Both the position numbers and the translations under genes were made by a program. The notes below the pieces were generated by a model. It had not been told where the DNA came from, did no database searches, and was given only the letters and a program-made list of their open reading frames with translations. From Brassica napus (Eukaryota; Streptophyta; Magnoliopsida; Brassicales; Brassicaceae): a stretch of 64,000 bases of DNA. How positions within the stretch are numbered: position 1 is the first letter of the stretch; every line of letters begins with the position of its first letter. This document shows, in pieces, positions 49,061 to 63,307 of this stretch. Location: the NCBI RefSeq assembly GCF_020379485.1, contig NW_026014717.1, positions 1 to 64,000 on the forward strand, given 5' to 3'.

Positions 49061-49676
49061 TCCGAACACGCATCGATCGATGCATTTTTGTTCTATAACG
49101 CATCGATCGATCACAATCTTACGGCCCGGTCCATCTTAGTAATCGATCGATTTTTTTTGTTCAAAAACGCATCGATCGATGCGTTTTTAAAAAAACATAC
49201 AAGATTTTCCGAGGGCATTCCGAGGAACAATTCAGATTCTCGATCGATCGATGGAATACTCTCATCGATCGATCACAATCTTACGGCCCGGTCCATCTTA
49301 GTAATCGATCGATTTGTTTTTGTTCAAAAACGCATCGATCGATGCGTTTTAAAAAAACATACAAGATTTTCCGAGTGCATTCCGAGGAACAATTCAGATT
49401 CTCGATCGATCGATGGGATACTCTCATCGATCGATCACAATCTTACGGGCCGGTCCATCTTAGTAATCGATCGATTTGTTTTTGTTCAAAAACGCATCGA
49501 TCGATGCGTTTTTAAAAAACATACAAGATTTTCCGAGGGCATTCCGAGGAACAATTCAGATTCTCGATCGATCGATGGGATACTCTCATCGATCGATCAC
49601 AGTCTTACGGGCCGGTCCATCTTAGTAATCGATCGATTTGTTTTTGTTCAAAAACGCATCGATCGATGCGTTTTTT
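49061..49676 (+). repeat. 162-bp tandem repeats rich in CATCGATCGATG
   Basis: The marker AAGATTTTCC starts at 49201, 49363 and 49525, giving a period of 162 bp, with a partial unit before and after. Each unit has three or four CGATCGAT palindromes, a pair of TTCCGAGG motifs and a GGYCCGGTCCATCTTAG block. The 252-codon open frame across the array exists because 162 is a multiple of three. Single CATCGATCGATG motifs recur near the right terminus (53128-53168, 53320-53360). Confidence 0.9.
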
Positions 49677-50431
49677 TTTAAAAAAATTACGTTTTGAAAC
49701 CCCAAACACTAGTTCGTCGAATTTCCTCGGAATATTCCGAGAAATTCCGAGGAAGAAGAGGTTTCCTCGGAGTTCCCTCGGAATAATCCGAGGAAATTCG
49801 AGGAAATAGGGTTTTAAAACTGAAAACAACGTTTTGCCATTTGAATAACACCTATATAACCCTTATTAAGTGTCTTACGTTCATTATGAAGTCAAAAATT
49901 TGTTCCTTACCGTATAATTAACACTTTTCCGATTGTATGAACGAAATCTCGCAACATAAGAGAAACACTTATACCTTTTATGAACGGTAAAGGGAATACT
50001 TTCAATTAGTTTTGAAATTTGTTATTTCATGGTTTATGCTCATGCATACAAAGAATCCTCAATGGTATGCATTACAATTGTATAAGAAATGAAATACGGC
50101 AAAAAAAATTGATGTTTTGAAACCCCAACACTAGTTCCTCGGTATTTCCCTCGGAATATTCCGAGGAAATTCCGACGGATTTTTACTATCTGTCGGAATT
50201 TCCTCGGAATATTTTCATTTTACCAGGCAAATATTTCGCGAAAATTGAAATTAGAATTCCGACGGAATTCCGACGGATAATGTCCGTCGGACCCTAGTTT
50301 TATAACCACGAGCCCCTTCTTCTTCCCCATTTCTCTCTTCTTCTCTGCGCGACTCCTCTCTTTCTCTCCGGCGATTTCCCCCTGAAATCCGACGATATCT
50401 CCGGCGATCTCCCTCTTCTCTTACACAAATC

Positions 50432-52947
50432 ATGTAAGGACCCTATCCCACTCTCTTAGGTTCTATTTGTTAGGTTTTTGTGTAGTTTTGATAGATTTTT
50501 GTTAGGGTGATTGGTAAGATTGTGATTTGGTTGTATAATAGGTTTAGAATTGTGATTTGGTTGAATCATTTTTTTTGTTGCTTGATTTAGAATTTTTTTA
50601 TACATTTTTTCATTTTTGTATTTATAAAATTGATTTTTGTATATAAATCGATTTTTGTATTTTACAAACCGATTTTCTATTAAATTCGATTTTTTGGATT
50701 TTACAAAAAAAATTTCTATATACTTCGATTTTTTGGATTTTACAAAAAAATTTCTATATAAATTCGATTTTTGGATTTTACAAAACATTTTAAATATCTA
50801 TAAAACTTTTTTGTCATTAAATACTATATTTGGGGATTTAAAAATATTTTTCATATATATAAATCTTTTTCTGTGATTAAATATTTGGGATTTTTTTTTA
50901 ATAAAAAAAATTATTTATATATTTCTGTATTTATTAAATATATTTTTTAATTTACAGGTCTCATGATGATCAGACCCGGCCTCGACAGCGTCGTGGTCGT
51001 GGTGGTACGGGGAGCCAGTCTCGGGATTCCAGCCATTTTCAGGATTCCCCTTCGCCCCACAGCTCCAACCATACATCTCCTCTGCTACACCCGCTCATGC
51101 TCCTCTCGCTCCCGCTGCTGCATCCGCTCCTGTTCCTCCGGTCCTCCGGGAGTGATGAGGGTTGCGGAGTTGGTTCAACAGCCGGTCGTGACCATCTTCC
51201 GTATCTCACTCCATATCCACATGGACGGGGTCAAACATGGTAATTAAACATTTTTTTTTCTTTAAATTTGGATTCATTATTAACCTTTGTTCTTTAATAA
51301 GGTTCAACCGATCCGGGAACGGGATCAGCGCATGGATCAACCGTATGATGTACTCGGCCCTCGACAGTGGACATCCGACTTTCACTCACTTCCCAACCGA
51401 CAAGCAGGTTCTGTGGTTTCGTCAGTTTGCGGTAAGTATTCTAATTTTTTACTTATATTTTTAATCTTTAATATAAATTTTCTACTAATTGTGTTTTTTT
51501 TTCAGCAAGTTCAACTGGAATCCGATGAGACGCTCTTTATCTATCACCACTTCGTCCATAAAGTAATGGACAACTATGGAAGCAGATCCACGGTGGAAGA
51601 AGAAGTGGAAATCAATAGGTTCGATTTAATTTATAAACAATTTTTTTTAATTATTAAACTATTTTTTAATTTATTAAACTTTTCTTTTTTTTTTAATTAA
51701 AGGTCCCAAAGTCGATGAACGACACGGTCTGGAAGGAGTTGTGTGCGCATTGGGATAAGGAGAGACGAAAGAAACTTCTTCTTCTTCCACCAACTCCACC
51801 ACCGCAGGAGCGACCGTAAAGGGAAGGGCATCTACAAGCATAACTTGGGTGCTCATCTATTGTCCCTCGCGAATCGCATGGTAAGTTCAACCGCTTTGTC
51901 TTCAATTATTTGAGTTTCAGAATTTAAATTTATTGTGCATTTCTTCTAATTTCTAATGTTTCTTTAATTTTATGTTTTTTTCAAGGCGGAAGAAATGATG
52001 CGATCCGTTTGATTATCTCGCCCTAATGAGGAGGGCGTATCCAACAGAAGACCGGCAATTGATGACGTTCTTGTGAGGGACGTGGTCGACCTGTTCCAAA
52101 CTCAGTGGTAGACGAAGTGTCTCTCAGCTTCAAACCGAGGATGACGCTTCGACGGCTTCGACCAACTTTTCCCGGTTTCGAATCAACGAATCGTTGATCC
52201 GTAATTTCTTTTTTTTTAAAGTTCATTCATTATTTCTGGTTTAAATTTCTAATTTGGCTTTTTTTCTATTCAATCGGTTCCAAGAAGAAGGGACGTTTGA
52301 AGCGTTTACGATGTCGTGTTCGGTCTACTTCTTAAGTCTATTGTTTGATCATTCAAATTCTTGAAATTGATCAAGGCGATGATTGATCTGAGCACCAGTG
52401 GATTCTGCTCAGAAGGAGGGGTCCAGCATCAGACAAAGCATGTTCGGATGTTGAACTGAATGTTGAAAGATTTGTTGGAAGGGTACAAGGTGGATATGAC
52501 CCGTAGTCATTTTTTAAACGGAATAGCTTTTTATCTTCAAAGTTTTTGATATTGATTTTGATAGATGATCATTTCGTTTATATCTTATTTCGAAGTTATC
52601 GGTGAAAAAGTAAGTTCATTTATATTTGAAGTTTATAATTATTTTAATATTGTATTTTTCTTTTTTTATTCACCAGAAAGGAACGAGGTTGTTATTGTTT
52701 TTTGGTGGTTGGGTTTTTCTCGTCGCACCCGGTCGGTTCCTCCTTCTTCTGCACCACCGTCCTTTGTTGATCCAGAAGTACTTACGGCTCTTTGAAGGAC
52801 AAAGATGATCGTATATCTTTGTTGGAGACCCAGATGGCGGCTCAACAGGCGGGCTATGAGGCACAGAGGAGGCTGAACCAGCAAATGATGGAGATGATTC
52901 AGAGGATGTACCCGAACGAGGTGTTCCCAGACGTGCCAGACCCGTAG
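50432..52947 (+). pseudogene. TNPA-type (transposase_24 group) CACTA gene, disrupted
   Basis: The second CACTA gene. A donor GTAAGG at 50434 and an acceptor CAG before 50958 join AT to G, so the start codon is split by the first intron; the frame then reads MSHDDQTRPRQRRGRGG. Later exons contain WFRQFA (about 51416), DETLFIYHHFVHKVMDNYG (51527-51583), a segment with [16 protein letters not shown] (51713-51760) and a C-terminal QMAAQQAGYEAQRRLNQQMM part (about 52833-52892) ending near 52947. These match the DNA-binding second protein of Brassicaceae CACTA elements. Several frameshifts lie between the 51760 and 52670 segments, so the gene is broken. The exact exon limits in 51780-52660 are not certain. 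Confidence 0.75.
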
Positions 52948-53094
52948 TTTTTTTTTTCCCCAATCTCGGAATGTTTTATTTTTATTTTGTGAAACTTTGA
53001 ATATTAATTAATATGATTTCAATTTTACTTTTAATTTCATATTTTCGAATTTAATTTCAGAAATTTTATTTTTTCAAAAAATTAATATTTTTTA

Positions 53095-53606
53095 CATTCC
53101 GAGGAAATTAATTATATTTTTCACTAGATCGATCGATGTGTTTTTGAACAAAAACGCATCGATCGATCCGTTTTTTTTTTTTAATATAGCGAGGGACATT
53201 TCCCTCGGAATTTTCCGAGGGACAACTCCCTCGGAAAATTCCGAGGAACGGATCCCTCGGAATATACCGAGGGAACAGTTCCTCGGAATAAACCGAGGAA
53301 AAAGTCCGTCGTATACTCCTATCGATCGATGTATATGTCCAAACACGCATCGATCGATGAACTTCCGAGGAATTATCCACGAAGTTCTCCCTCGGTATAT
53401 TCCGAGGACTTTTCCGACAAATAAGGGATCCTCGGAATTTCCTCGGAAATTTATTTCCTCGGAATTCCGTTGGAAAATTCCGAGGGATTTCCGAGGAAAA
53501 AAGAAATTCCGAGGAATTATTTCCGACGACGTGTTTCGTCGGAATTTCGTCGGAATAACGATATTCCGACGAAATTCCGACGATTTTTTTCCCTCAGAAT
53601 CCTTGA
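53095..53606. repeat. CACTA right subterminal repeats
   Basis: TTCCGAGGAA/TTCCGACGAA motif array matching the left end, interspersed with CATCGATCGATG motifs, leading to the terminal CACTA repeat (53607-53621). Confidence 0.8.
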
Positions 53607-53621
53607 TGTTTTCTTGTAGTG

Positions 53622-54100
53622 CATCCTTCAGGTGGTGAACTGCTAAATCCCGGCGATATTCCGGTGGGCACCTGGCTGAGAGGAAATTCTTCTCCAATCT
53701 CCTCCTCCAGTTGTCTGCGGCAATTGGGTCAGCTCCCCGCTAAACAGTTCCATTTGCATACTTTTCAGTTGCTTCATCATGTCCCAGTAGGATGGCACGG
53801 CTGGTTGATCCCCACTGGTACAGCCACGGGTGGTGCGAGCCCTTCTCCGGCGGCTGCACCGTTACCAGGAAGCCTACCCCCGTAAGCTTCTCGGTACCGT
53901 CGTAGTTCCTCCATGGCCGCAGCATCCATGGCGGCCTAGTCTTGGCCCGGTGCCTTGCCGTTCTCTTGGTTCAGTTCCACGTTATCCCCGGCTTGACTCT
54001 CGGTCTCATCGGTGGCCTGTGATGCGGCCCGTGCAGCACGTCTCGTGGCCCTCTGGGCCGTCGTGGTGGGTTGAGCTTGTCGGGCGTTTCTGGGAGGCAT
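53622..54100 (-). pseudogene. Ty3/gypsy gag N-terminal remnant, cut by the CACTA element
   Basis: Minus-strand ATG at 54100 (MPPRNARQAQPTTTAQRA) is followed by a stop TAG at 53936-53938, after which the frame continues (MDAAAMEELRRYREAYG). Beyond a frameshift, gag-type sequence (ARCPPEYRRDLAVHHLKDA) reaches 53622, where the CACTA terminus begins. Low-complexity Ala/Arg/Gln-rich starts and the RDLAVHHLKD motif are usual for plant gypsy gag. It lies just after the primer-binding site of the LTR at 54298. The rest of gag-pol is missing. Confidence 0.8.
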
Positions 54101-54278
54101 CCTGTCATAATGGTAATAGTTAGATAACTAGAATGCAGGTAGTGACTTAATACCTAGTCGAGAAGGGCATGGGTCAGCGGAGGAGTGCGATGGAAATAAA
54201 CATAAAAGTTCCCCCCCCCCCCCCTTTTTTTGAAATTCTTTCCGCCAGCACCCATCCGGATAGGACCGGATAGGTTTA

Positions 54279-54297
54279 ACCTGGCTCTGATACCAAT
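54279..54297 (-). other. Gypsy primer-binding site (initiator tRNA-Met type)
   Basis: On the minus strand ATTGGTATCAGAGCCAGGT follows directly after the LTR end, fixing the strand and the LTR boundary. A run of C (about 54210-54223) lies just downstream in the leader. Confidence 0.9.
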
Positions 54298-55578
54298 TGT
54301 AACACCCATCTCTTATTACCACACTCGGGTATTTTGAGAACCAGCTTAAGGGCACACATGTCTAACTACCGACATATCCGTATGCCCTCTCATTGGTCCT
54401 TAACTAGATAAATAGAGTAACAACGTAACAAGGTTCATCAAATCCTTTTATTCCTCAAAATCTTGCAAAATGTATTCGACTCAAATCTTAAAGAAATGGT
54501 TCTTGAGAAAACAACTGAAACAATAAATAAATTCAAACTCCCAAACACCCCTGGCTGGCACCACTCCGTGCCTACTCCTGCGCGCCTCCTTGTCCGTACC
54601 TGAAAGGAGAGGGTGAGTATTTGGGAATACTCAGTGAGGACGGGTTCCAGGAACCCGTTAACTCATATCAAACACAAATAATTCAGCAAGCATCAGTTGC
54701 AAGCTAATAGGAACTAGCAAGCAACATTCACAAACACCTAGACTTAGGACCTACACAGCTCAAGCGGTTCCCTCCACCCCTTTTCTTGTTGCTTCCCTGT
54801 GAAGTCGCCTGCCCTGGTAGGCCCAACACCCGGTTCCTAGGGTGTGGACCGCCTTTGCAATGTATTACGACCCCTTCCCGCCAAGACTCGGCGTGACTCA
54901 ATCTTACTGGCCCCTTTATTCTTAATCTGCCATTTTTACTGATGCTATGGCCCCGCATCTCCGCCATTTTTGAACGCTACGGCCGCCGCGTTTCTTTCCC
55001 CATCTTTCCCAATGGCTCTTATCTCAATCATTATCTTTTTCCCTAGTTCCACTAGGTTCTTTCATCAATCAATCACGACATGAAGTCTCATTCAATCATT
55101 CTTTTTAATCAAGTCATTATCACATTCAATCAACCCTAGTTCATACTAGTTACTTCCTAATACTATACTAGATTAGGAATCTTGATAAGAGTTCACAGAC
55201 GGGTCCTCGCCTTAGTTCTTGGTGATTGCAGATCTGGTTCTAAGACGTGAAGGAGAGAGGGTCCTCCTCCGGATCTTACAGATCTGATCGGAGATGGTTA
55301 CACGAGACGGAGTCGAGAAGGTGACGGCTCGGCACCTTGGATCGGCGGCTCGGGCTTCGCGGGTGGCGATCGGCGGCGGCGCTTCCTCGGCGGTTCGACG
55401 GCGGTGGCGCGAGACGGGAGGAGGTCAGCGGCAGGTCTAGTTCACAGGGCTTCGCTGTGTGTGGGTGTTGTGGCTCAGCTGCAGAGAGGCTCCTCCTTTT
55501 ATAGGAAATGGGATTAGGGCTACTTAGGGTTTCCTTTTGTTGGACCTTTTGCACTTGAGCCTGGGCCGGGGTGTTACA
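54298..55578 (-). mobile_element. Gypsy 5' LTR
   Basis: 1281 bp, TGTAACACCC on both strands at its ends (54298 and 55578), so the ends form a perfect inverted repeat. A TATA box TATAAAAG on the minus strand lies at 55496-55503. The LTR is GC-richer than its surroundings. The partner LTR is absent from the window. The LTR interrupts a hAT remnant on its right. Confidence 0.88.
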
Positions 55579-56167
55579 CAAAGAAACTCAGCGGTTTAAG
55601 TAACAGCGGGACAACGCATTCCAAGAACCATCTCATGCGTTGTCTCGAAAGAACCAATCACTACATGTCTCAGCTGCTAACTCCCAAGAGAAAGAAGAAG
55701 GAGAATCCAGCAACAGTTGCTACTATCAGTCTCAATGAGGGTCAGCCAAAGACGGTTACATTAGGCCTAAGTTTGATCAGGAGCAACATAGTGACGAGAT
55801 TGTTGCTGCGTATGATTATATTGCATGGTTTTCCGCTACCTATGGTTGATCATGTTGCCTTCAAAGTGTTTTCAAGGAATCTTCAGCCATATGAACTTGT
55901 AGCTTATAGAACCATTAAGGAGACATGTATGAAGATTTACATTAAAGAGAAGAAGAGGGTGTCACATGCTTTGAGTAATTTATAGGGTAAGATCAACCTT
56001 TCCGTGGAGATGTGGTCATCCCGGGACAATGCTAACTACATGTGTTTGGCCTCTCACCATATCGATGAGGAGTGGAGGCTACAGAGGAATGTTGTCAACT
56101 TTATCACCTTGGATCCTTCTCGTATGGATGATATGCTCTTGGAAGTAATCATCAGGTGTTTTTAGGA
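55579..56167 (+). pseudogene. hAT (Ac-like) transposase remnant
   Basis: Starts inside a BED zinc finger (NSGTTHSKNHLMRC). It continues with PKRKKKENPATVATISLNE, a segment in a shifted frame (RPKFDQEQHSDEIVAAYDYI), then back to the first frame (LHGFPLPMVDHVAFKVF) and, after a stop at 55983, KINLSVEMWSSRDNANYMC and WRLQRNVVNFITLDPS. These are known landmarks of plant hAT transposases (RICESLEEPER/DAYSLEEPER type). Both the start and the C-terminal dimerisation region are missing, so it is not functional. Confidence 0.85.
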
Positions 56168-57332
56168 GTGGAGTCTTTAATGCACATGCTTTATATTTGG
56201 AGTTTTTAGTTTAAATTGTCGTTATGCGTTCATTAATCAAATATTAGACATTGTTGCTCTGTTTTTAGGTACTATGCATCACCTTGGATCAATCTCCAGA
56301 GCAGGAAAACTACTCTAAACCTGTACTTTAGGTTGACAATACATATATCTTAGTGTGACTTTTCATTTCATGTAGACAATACATATATCTTTTGATTTTT
56401 TTCTTGATCAGAGCGACGAATCCATAACTTATTGTTTGGTTTTAACCTAATGCTTGCAGTTTTATAAATAATTTTCTACTTGCTATCACAATTAAAGTAG
56501 AAAAAATATTTAAAATAATAATGTTTTCATGATTTTTTTATATTTTAAATATTTTTTTAAAAATGTGAAATATACTTATGATATCTAAAAAAGTAAAATT
56601 TAATGTTACGATTGCAAAGGCTCATCAAAATTTAAGATGTTTATATATTTTAAATTCATTTATTTACCCGTCTATAGGGCGGATTGTCCCCTAGTAAGTA
56701 TATACCGTTAACTGCAAAATTTAGTACTACTTGTCAACCGCAAATCATTACTGTTGAATGTCTTTAATTAGTCCGTTGAATGTCTTTAATTAGTCTCATT
56801 CATGAAGAGACGAACATTAAATTCATTATCATTCCTATAAAATAACAATGATTTATAAAATAACATGATTTAAAAAGAACAATTTTTTATTTTCATTCTT
56901 TTTCGTTCATTTTAGAGAATTATAAAATAAAATTGTTGTTTACCAAATTTGAAAAAAAAGAACAATCATTCATTTTTATTTATTTTTATTTTTAGGATGG
57001 CTACCAGTTAGATCTTTAGACTAATTCATTAGACTTAAACGATAAATTGATAATTTAAGACCTTTTAGGCTATAGCTTCCTCGGGTTTGTAAACTATAGC
57101 TTCCTCATGTTTGTAAACTGTAAACGTAAATCATTTGCATTTACAATATTCAAGACAAAACAAACCCAATGTGGTATTACAAGTCGCTTCATTCGAAACT
57201 TTTTACATTCAGAAAAAAAAAAAAAGAAACACAAAGAAGAAAGCCAATGTAATTGCACCGTGTAGAAGAAGTATATATTATTATGTACACTTTCCTTTGG
57301 CAAATCATTTACACAAACGATCCATCATATAT
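56168..57332. other. AT-rich intergenic DNA with a Helitron 3' terminus
   Basis: A Helitron-like 3' end lies at about 56664-56694: an imperfect hairpin CCCGTCTATAGGGCGG, then ATTGTCCCCTAG and T. 56700-57090 is AT-rich without features. 57090-57332 is the probable 3' untranslated and downstream region of the copine gene on the minus strand. No other gene is seen. Confidence 0.55.
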
Positions 57333-60643
<3,311 letters not shown>

Positions 60644-60803
60644 AGAAACGGTTTGGATGAACAACACACAGACAACAGCTACACCTGTTTTTTTTTTTTT
60701 TTTCACAAAGAAGGAAGACAGAAATATTCAGACGCAGTAAAATGGGACCCCACTTATGCCAACGCGGCCTTTTATTTCGAATGACTGGCTCCCTCGTCTT
60801 CCC

Positions 60804-60813
60804 CTTTTAATAC
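60804..60813 (-). promoter_or_regulatory. Weak TATA-like motif upstream of the copine gene
   Basis: TATTAAAAGG on the minus strand lies about 165 bp upstream of the ATG, with a CT- and poly-T-rich leader between. It is the only TATA-like element at a sensible distance; there is no other support. Confidence 0.3.
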
Positions 60814-62506
60814 TTCTGTTTACACGAAACATCCTAGAAACTTTCAGCTACTTTCTCAGAAACTCTCTTTCTCATAAAGAGTCTTAGTCAATTGTCAAAA
60901 AAAAAAAAAACTTATTAACGTGTTTATTAATTTTAATCAAACGTCAAGTTTGAGTTACTAAAAGAAAAGATTAGTTTAGAGGATTCAGCTTTTGTTTATT
61001 TTTGATTAAGGGGTCATCATTAACATTTTTTATTTACCAGTCTTGGTGCTTTTATAAATTCAAGGTGCCAATGTCATGGCACATGCTAATTGGTTTGATC
61101 ACAACATAATTTTATTCTGGGGAAATATGATAGCTCAATACTAGTTGATCTATATGATCTACCTTCCATTTTTTAGCAATATAATACTATTGCAAACATT
61201 CGTTGTCTGTTTACACCAATCGAATCATTATTTATTATGACACATCATAGGCTTGTGGTCAATAAACGATATTTCCTGAATAAGTGTAACTTTGACACTT
61301 TTAACATAGACTAAGAAAGTAGCGGAAATATATGTAAGTTGCTATTAACTACATCTTTTTAATCAATAGTATTTGAGATAAATAAAATTATTTATAAAAT
61401 CAATGCAGTTTGTCATTAATTTTCAGCTGAAAATAACTATAATTTGCATTGGAATTGTAAAATGACACTTATTATGAAACAGAGAGAGTACTAAGTAGAA
61501 CCGTTGATTTCCATCTAAAGTACATAATTAAGAAAACTATAATAGGCATTTTTCTTGACATTATTGGGTCAAGAAATTTTTTCAGTGTAATATCTATATT
61601 CTTTTCATTTTATGCCAACTGCAATTATCATTCTTCTACTGAATAATTTTGTACAGAAAATTATTATTTCACAGAAACTTTTGAGAAATTTTCAGACTAC
61701 ATTTAAAGCTGTTGCTTTTGAAAAATATTCAGACTAATTGTTTGGTGTAACTTGTAGTAAAAAACACGACAATTGCCATTAAAGTGACGGTAGGAAATAG
61801 TTAGGGACTTTCACGTTAGAATATTTTACATATTTGGATAATTACTCTGAAATCTTGGGACTTTTCACGTTATTTCATGACAATTCACCTAGGCAGATTT
61901 GAACTTGATTTTTCCCCATTTATGATCTGTGACACAACAGCAACAACAAAAAAGGCAGGACCAGACCCTAAGTACATAGTGTACCTAAGCAAATGTAAAT
62001 ACAATATGGGGAAAGAAAGATAGAGACAGACCTCTGAATCAAAATATTTTTCTTTAATTGGAGAAATAAGTTAGAAAGAAGGAAAATAATTCTTTTTAAA
62101 AAAGATAAGAGAAGACAAAGAGGAAAAGCAAGAGAACATGTCATGTGAATTACAATGCAAGTGCTCAGTCATCATATACATAGTGTGGGAGACTTTAAGA
62201 CCCCCATAGATTAAACTCAAAACCAAAACAAAAAAAAAAACAAAAAAAAAAGCATTTCTTCTACCAACAGGTCTTCGGGTTAATCTTAGAGTCAGTAAGC
62301 ATATTCTTAATAACAAATCCAAAATATCAAACATAAAGAAATGGTTTAGGAGAGCTTGTGATAAAAGAGTTTTAATATGTTTTTTTTTATTAATTTGTAT
62401 CTCAGTCAGAATTGCACTTATGAGTAGGGATTCGAGCACAGAAATTAAAACCTTATATGGATAGCTTTTTTTTTCTAACTTACAGCAAAGGAGCTGGAGA
62501 CTTTAC
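60814..62506. other. Intergenic, promoter side of the copine gene
   Basis: AT-rich with no lasting open frame. AAAATGACACTTATTATGAAACAGAGAG (61460-61487) is the terminus of a widespread plant MITE (reverse complement CTCTCTGTTTCATAATAAGT). A degraded opposite end may lie near 61287. A low-complexity A/C run occurs at 62220-62255. Nothing else is recognised. Confidence 0.4.
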
Positions 62507-62582
62507 CTCTTATGTCAGTTTTTCCTTCTTTTCCAGTGAGTTGCACTAGTTTGCGTCCACCACGCACAAGTTTCCCCAGATC
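62507..62582 (-). other. Exon-like segment, gene unknown
   Basis: 76 bp on the minus strand with a good acceptor (CTTTGCAG) and donor (GTAAAG), open in the frame DLGKLVRGGRKLVQLTGKEG. It may be a remnant exon of the gene that also left the DCD segment, or of another gene. The function is not recognised. Confidence 0.3.
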
Positions 62583-62714
62583 CTGCAAAGACGTTTTCAG
62601 CATCAAACAGTTTCCCAACTGAATATAAAACCATGTTTTTCAACCGAGTTTGAAGATCCACTACGTACAGGGGCATGTGTTTTAAGATGTTTGATTAGGC
62701 TTTGTGGTTGTATC

Positions 62715-63307
62715 CTATGTCTGATGGTAATAAGACTGATTCACCGCATTCCGATCTGCGGTTGAGGAATATGCCTGGCTTGCAGCATGCCAATCAGTTG
62801 TCCGAGGCCAGGAGCCCCCTGATATAGAACCTTGCGTTAAAGCTTGCTGAGTGTATCAATCAGCTTGAGCATGTGATTCTGTTGTGAATCCAACTGTTTG
62901 AGCAAGTTCTTGCTTAAAACTTGTGGCCGCCTTTGTAATTCTCTGATAGATAGCAGACTTGAAAGGCAGGATATTTCTTGTCCAAAAGCTTGTGGTTGTA
63001 TATCCTCCAACTTGCCACCATAAAGAAGTCTCTTCTCAAAGTCATAGAGGAAAAGCTTCATCCCTGGTTTGATTACTCTCAACAATGACTCTTCCTCCTC
63101 TTGGTATCCCAAAGACACGGTAACGGTAGCAATCAGGTTTTGTTCTCCCGTTACAGATAAAGATGTAACCAGGCAGCTCTTCATGTTCCTCTTGATCCCA
63201 TTTTCTGATCCAATGGATGAGTTCCCACAAAGACCATTCCTTTTATACTTAGCACTAGTTTGCACAACATCGGAGAACTCCATCTCCATCTCCATAGCCT
63301 CTGCCAC
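62715..63307 (-). pseudogene. DCD-domain protein gene, frameshifted and internally deleted
   Basis: ATG at 63307 (MAEAMEMEMEFSDVVQTSAK). The N-terminal text then continues in another frame (VFVGTHPLDQKMGSRG), then the DCD core LPGYIFICNGRTKPDCYRYR and VFGIPRGGRVIVES in a third (within 63042-63230), then KPGMKLFLYDFEKRLLYGG back in the first frame to a stop at 62837. A last segment (ADRNAVNQSYYHQT) ends at 62715. DCD is a plant domain linked to development and programmed cell death. The KPGMKLFLYDF join needs removal of one base near 63083, and the second half of the domain (after LLYG) is missing. Whether this is a decayed gene or a partial copy cannot be told here. Confidence 0.75.

Larger units (their letters stand above)
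44509..53621 (+). mobile_element. CACTA (En/Spm) transposon, 9.1 kb, both ends present
   Basis: The termini CACTACAAGAAAACA (44509) and its exact complement ending at 53621 give 15-bp inverted repeats. Subterminal arrays of TTCCGAGGAA and TTCCGACGGA motifs lie at both ends and also at 49720-50290. The two genes expected of the superfamily are present on the plus strand, a TNPD-type transposase (44952-48651) and a TNPA-type protein (50432-52947), but both are broken. Between them, 48652-49060 is noncoding and 49061-49676 is a 162-bp repeat array. The 3-bp flanks differ (TTA on the left, CAT on the right), so there is no target duplication. The right end sits within gypsy gag and the left end does not. 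Confidence 0.93.

Noticed and set aside
48923..49681. 252-codon frame with IDHNLTARSILVIDRF repeats
   Set aside because: Produced by the 162-bp tandem repeat, whose length is a multiple of three; no homology recognised.
62071..62439. 122-codon minus-strand frame
   Set aside because: Crosses an A/C low-complexity run translated as a Phe-rich stretch; no domain.
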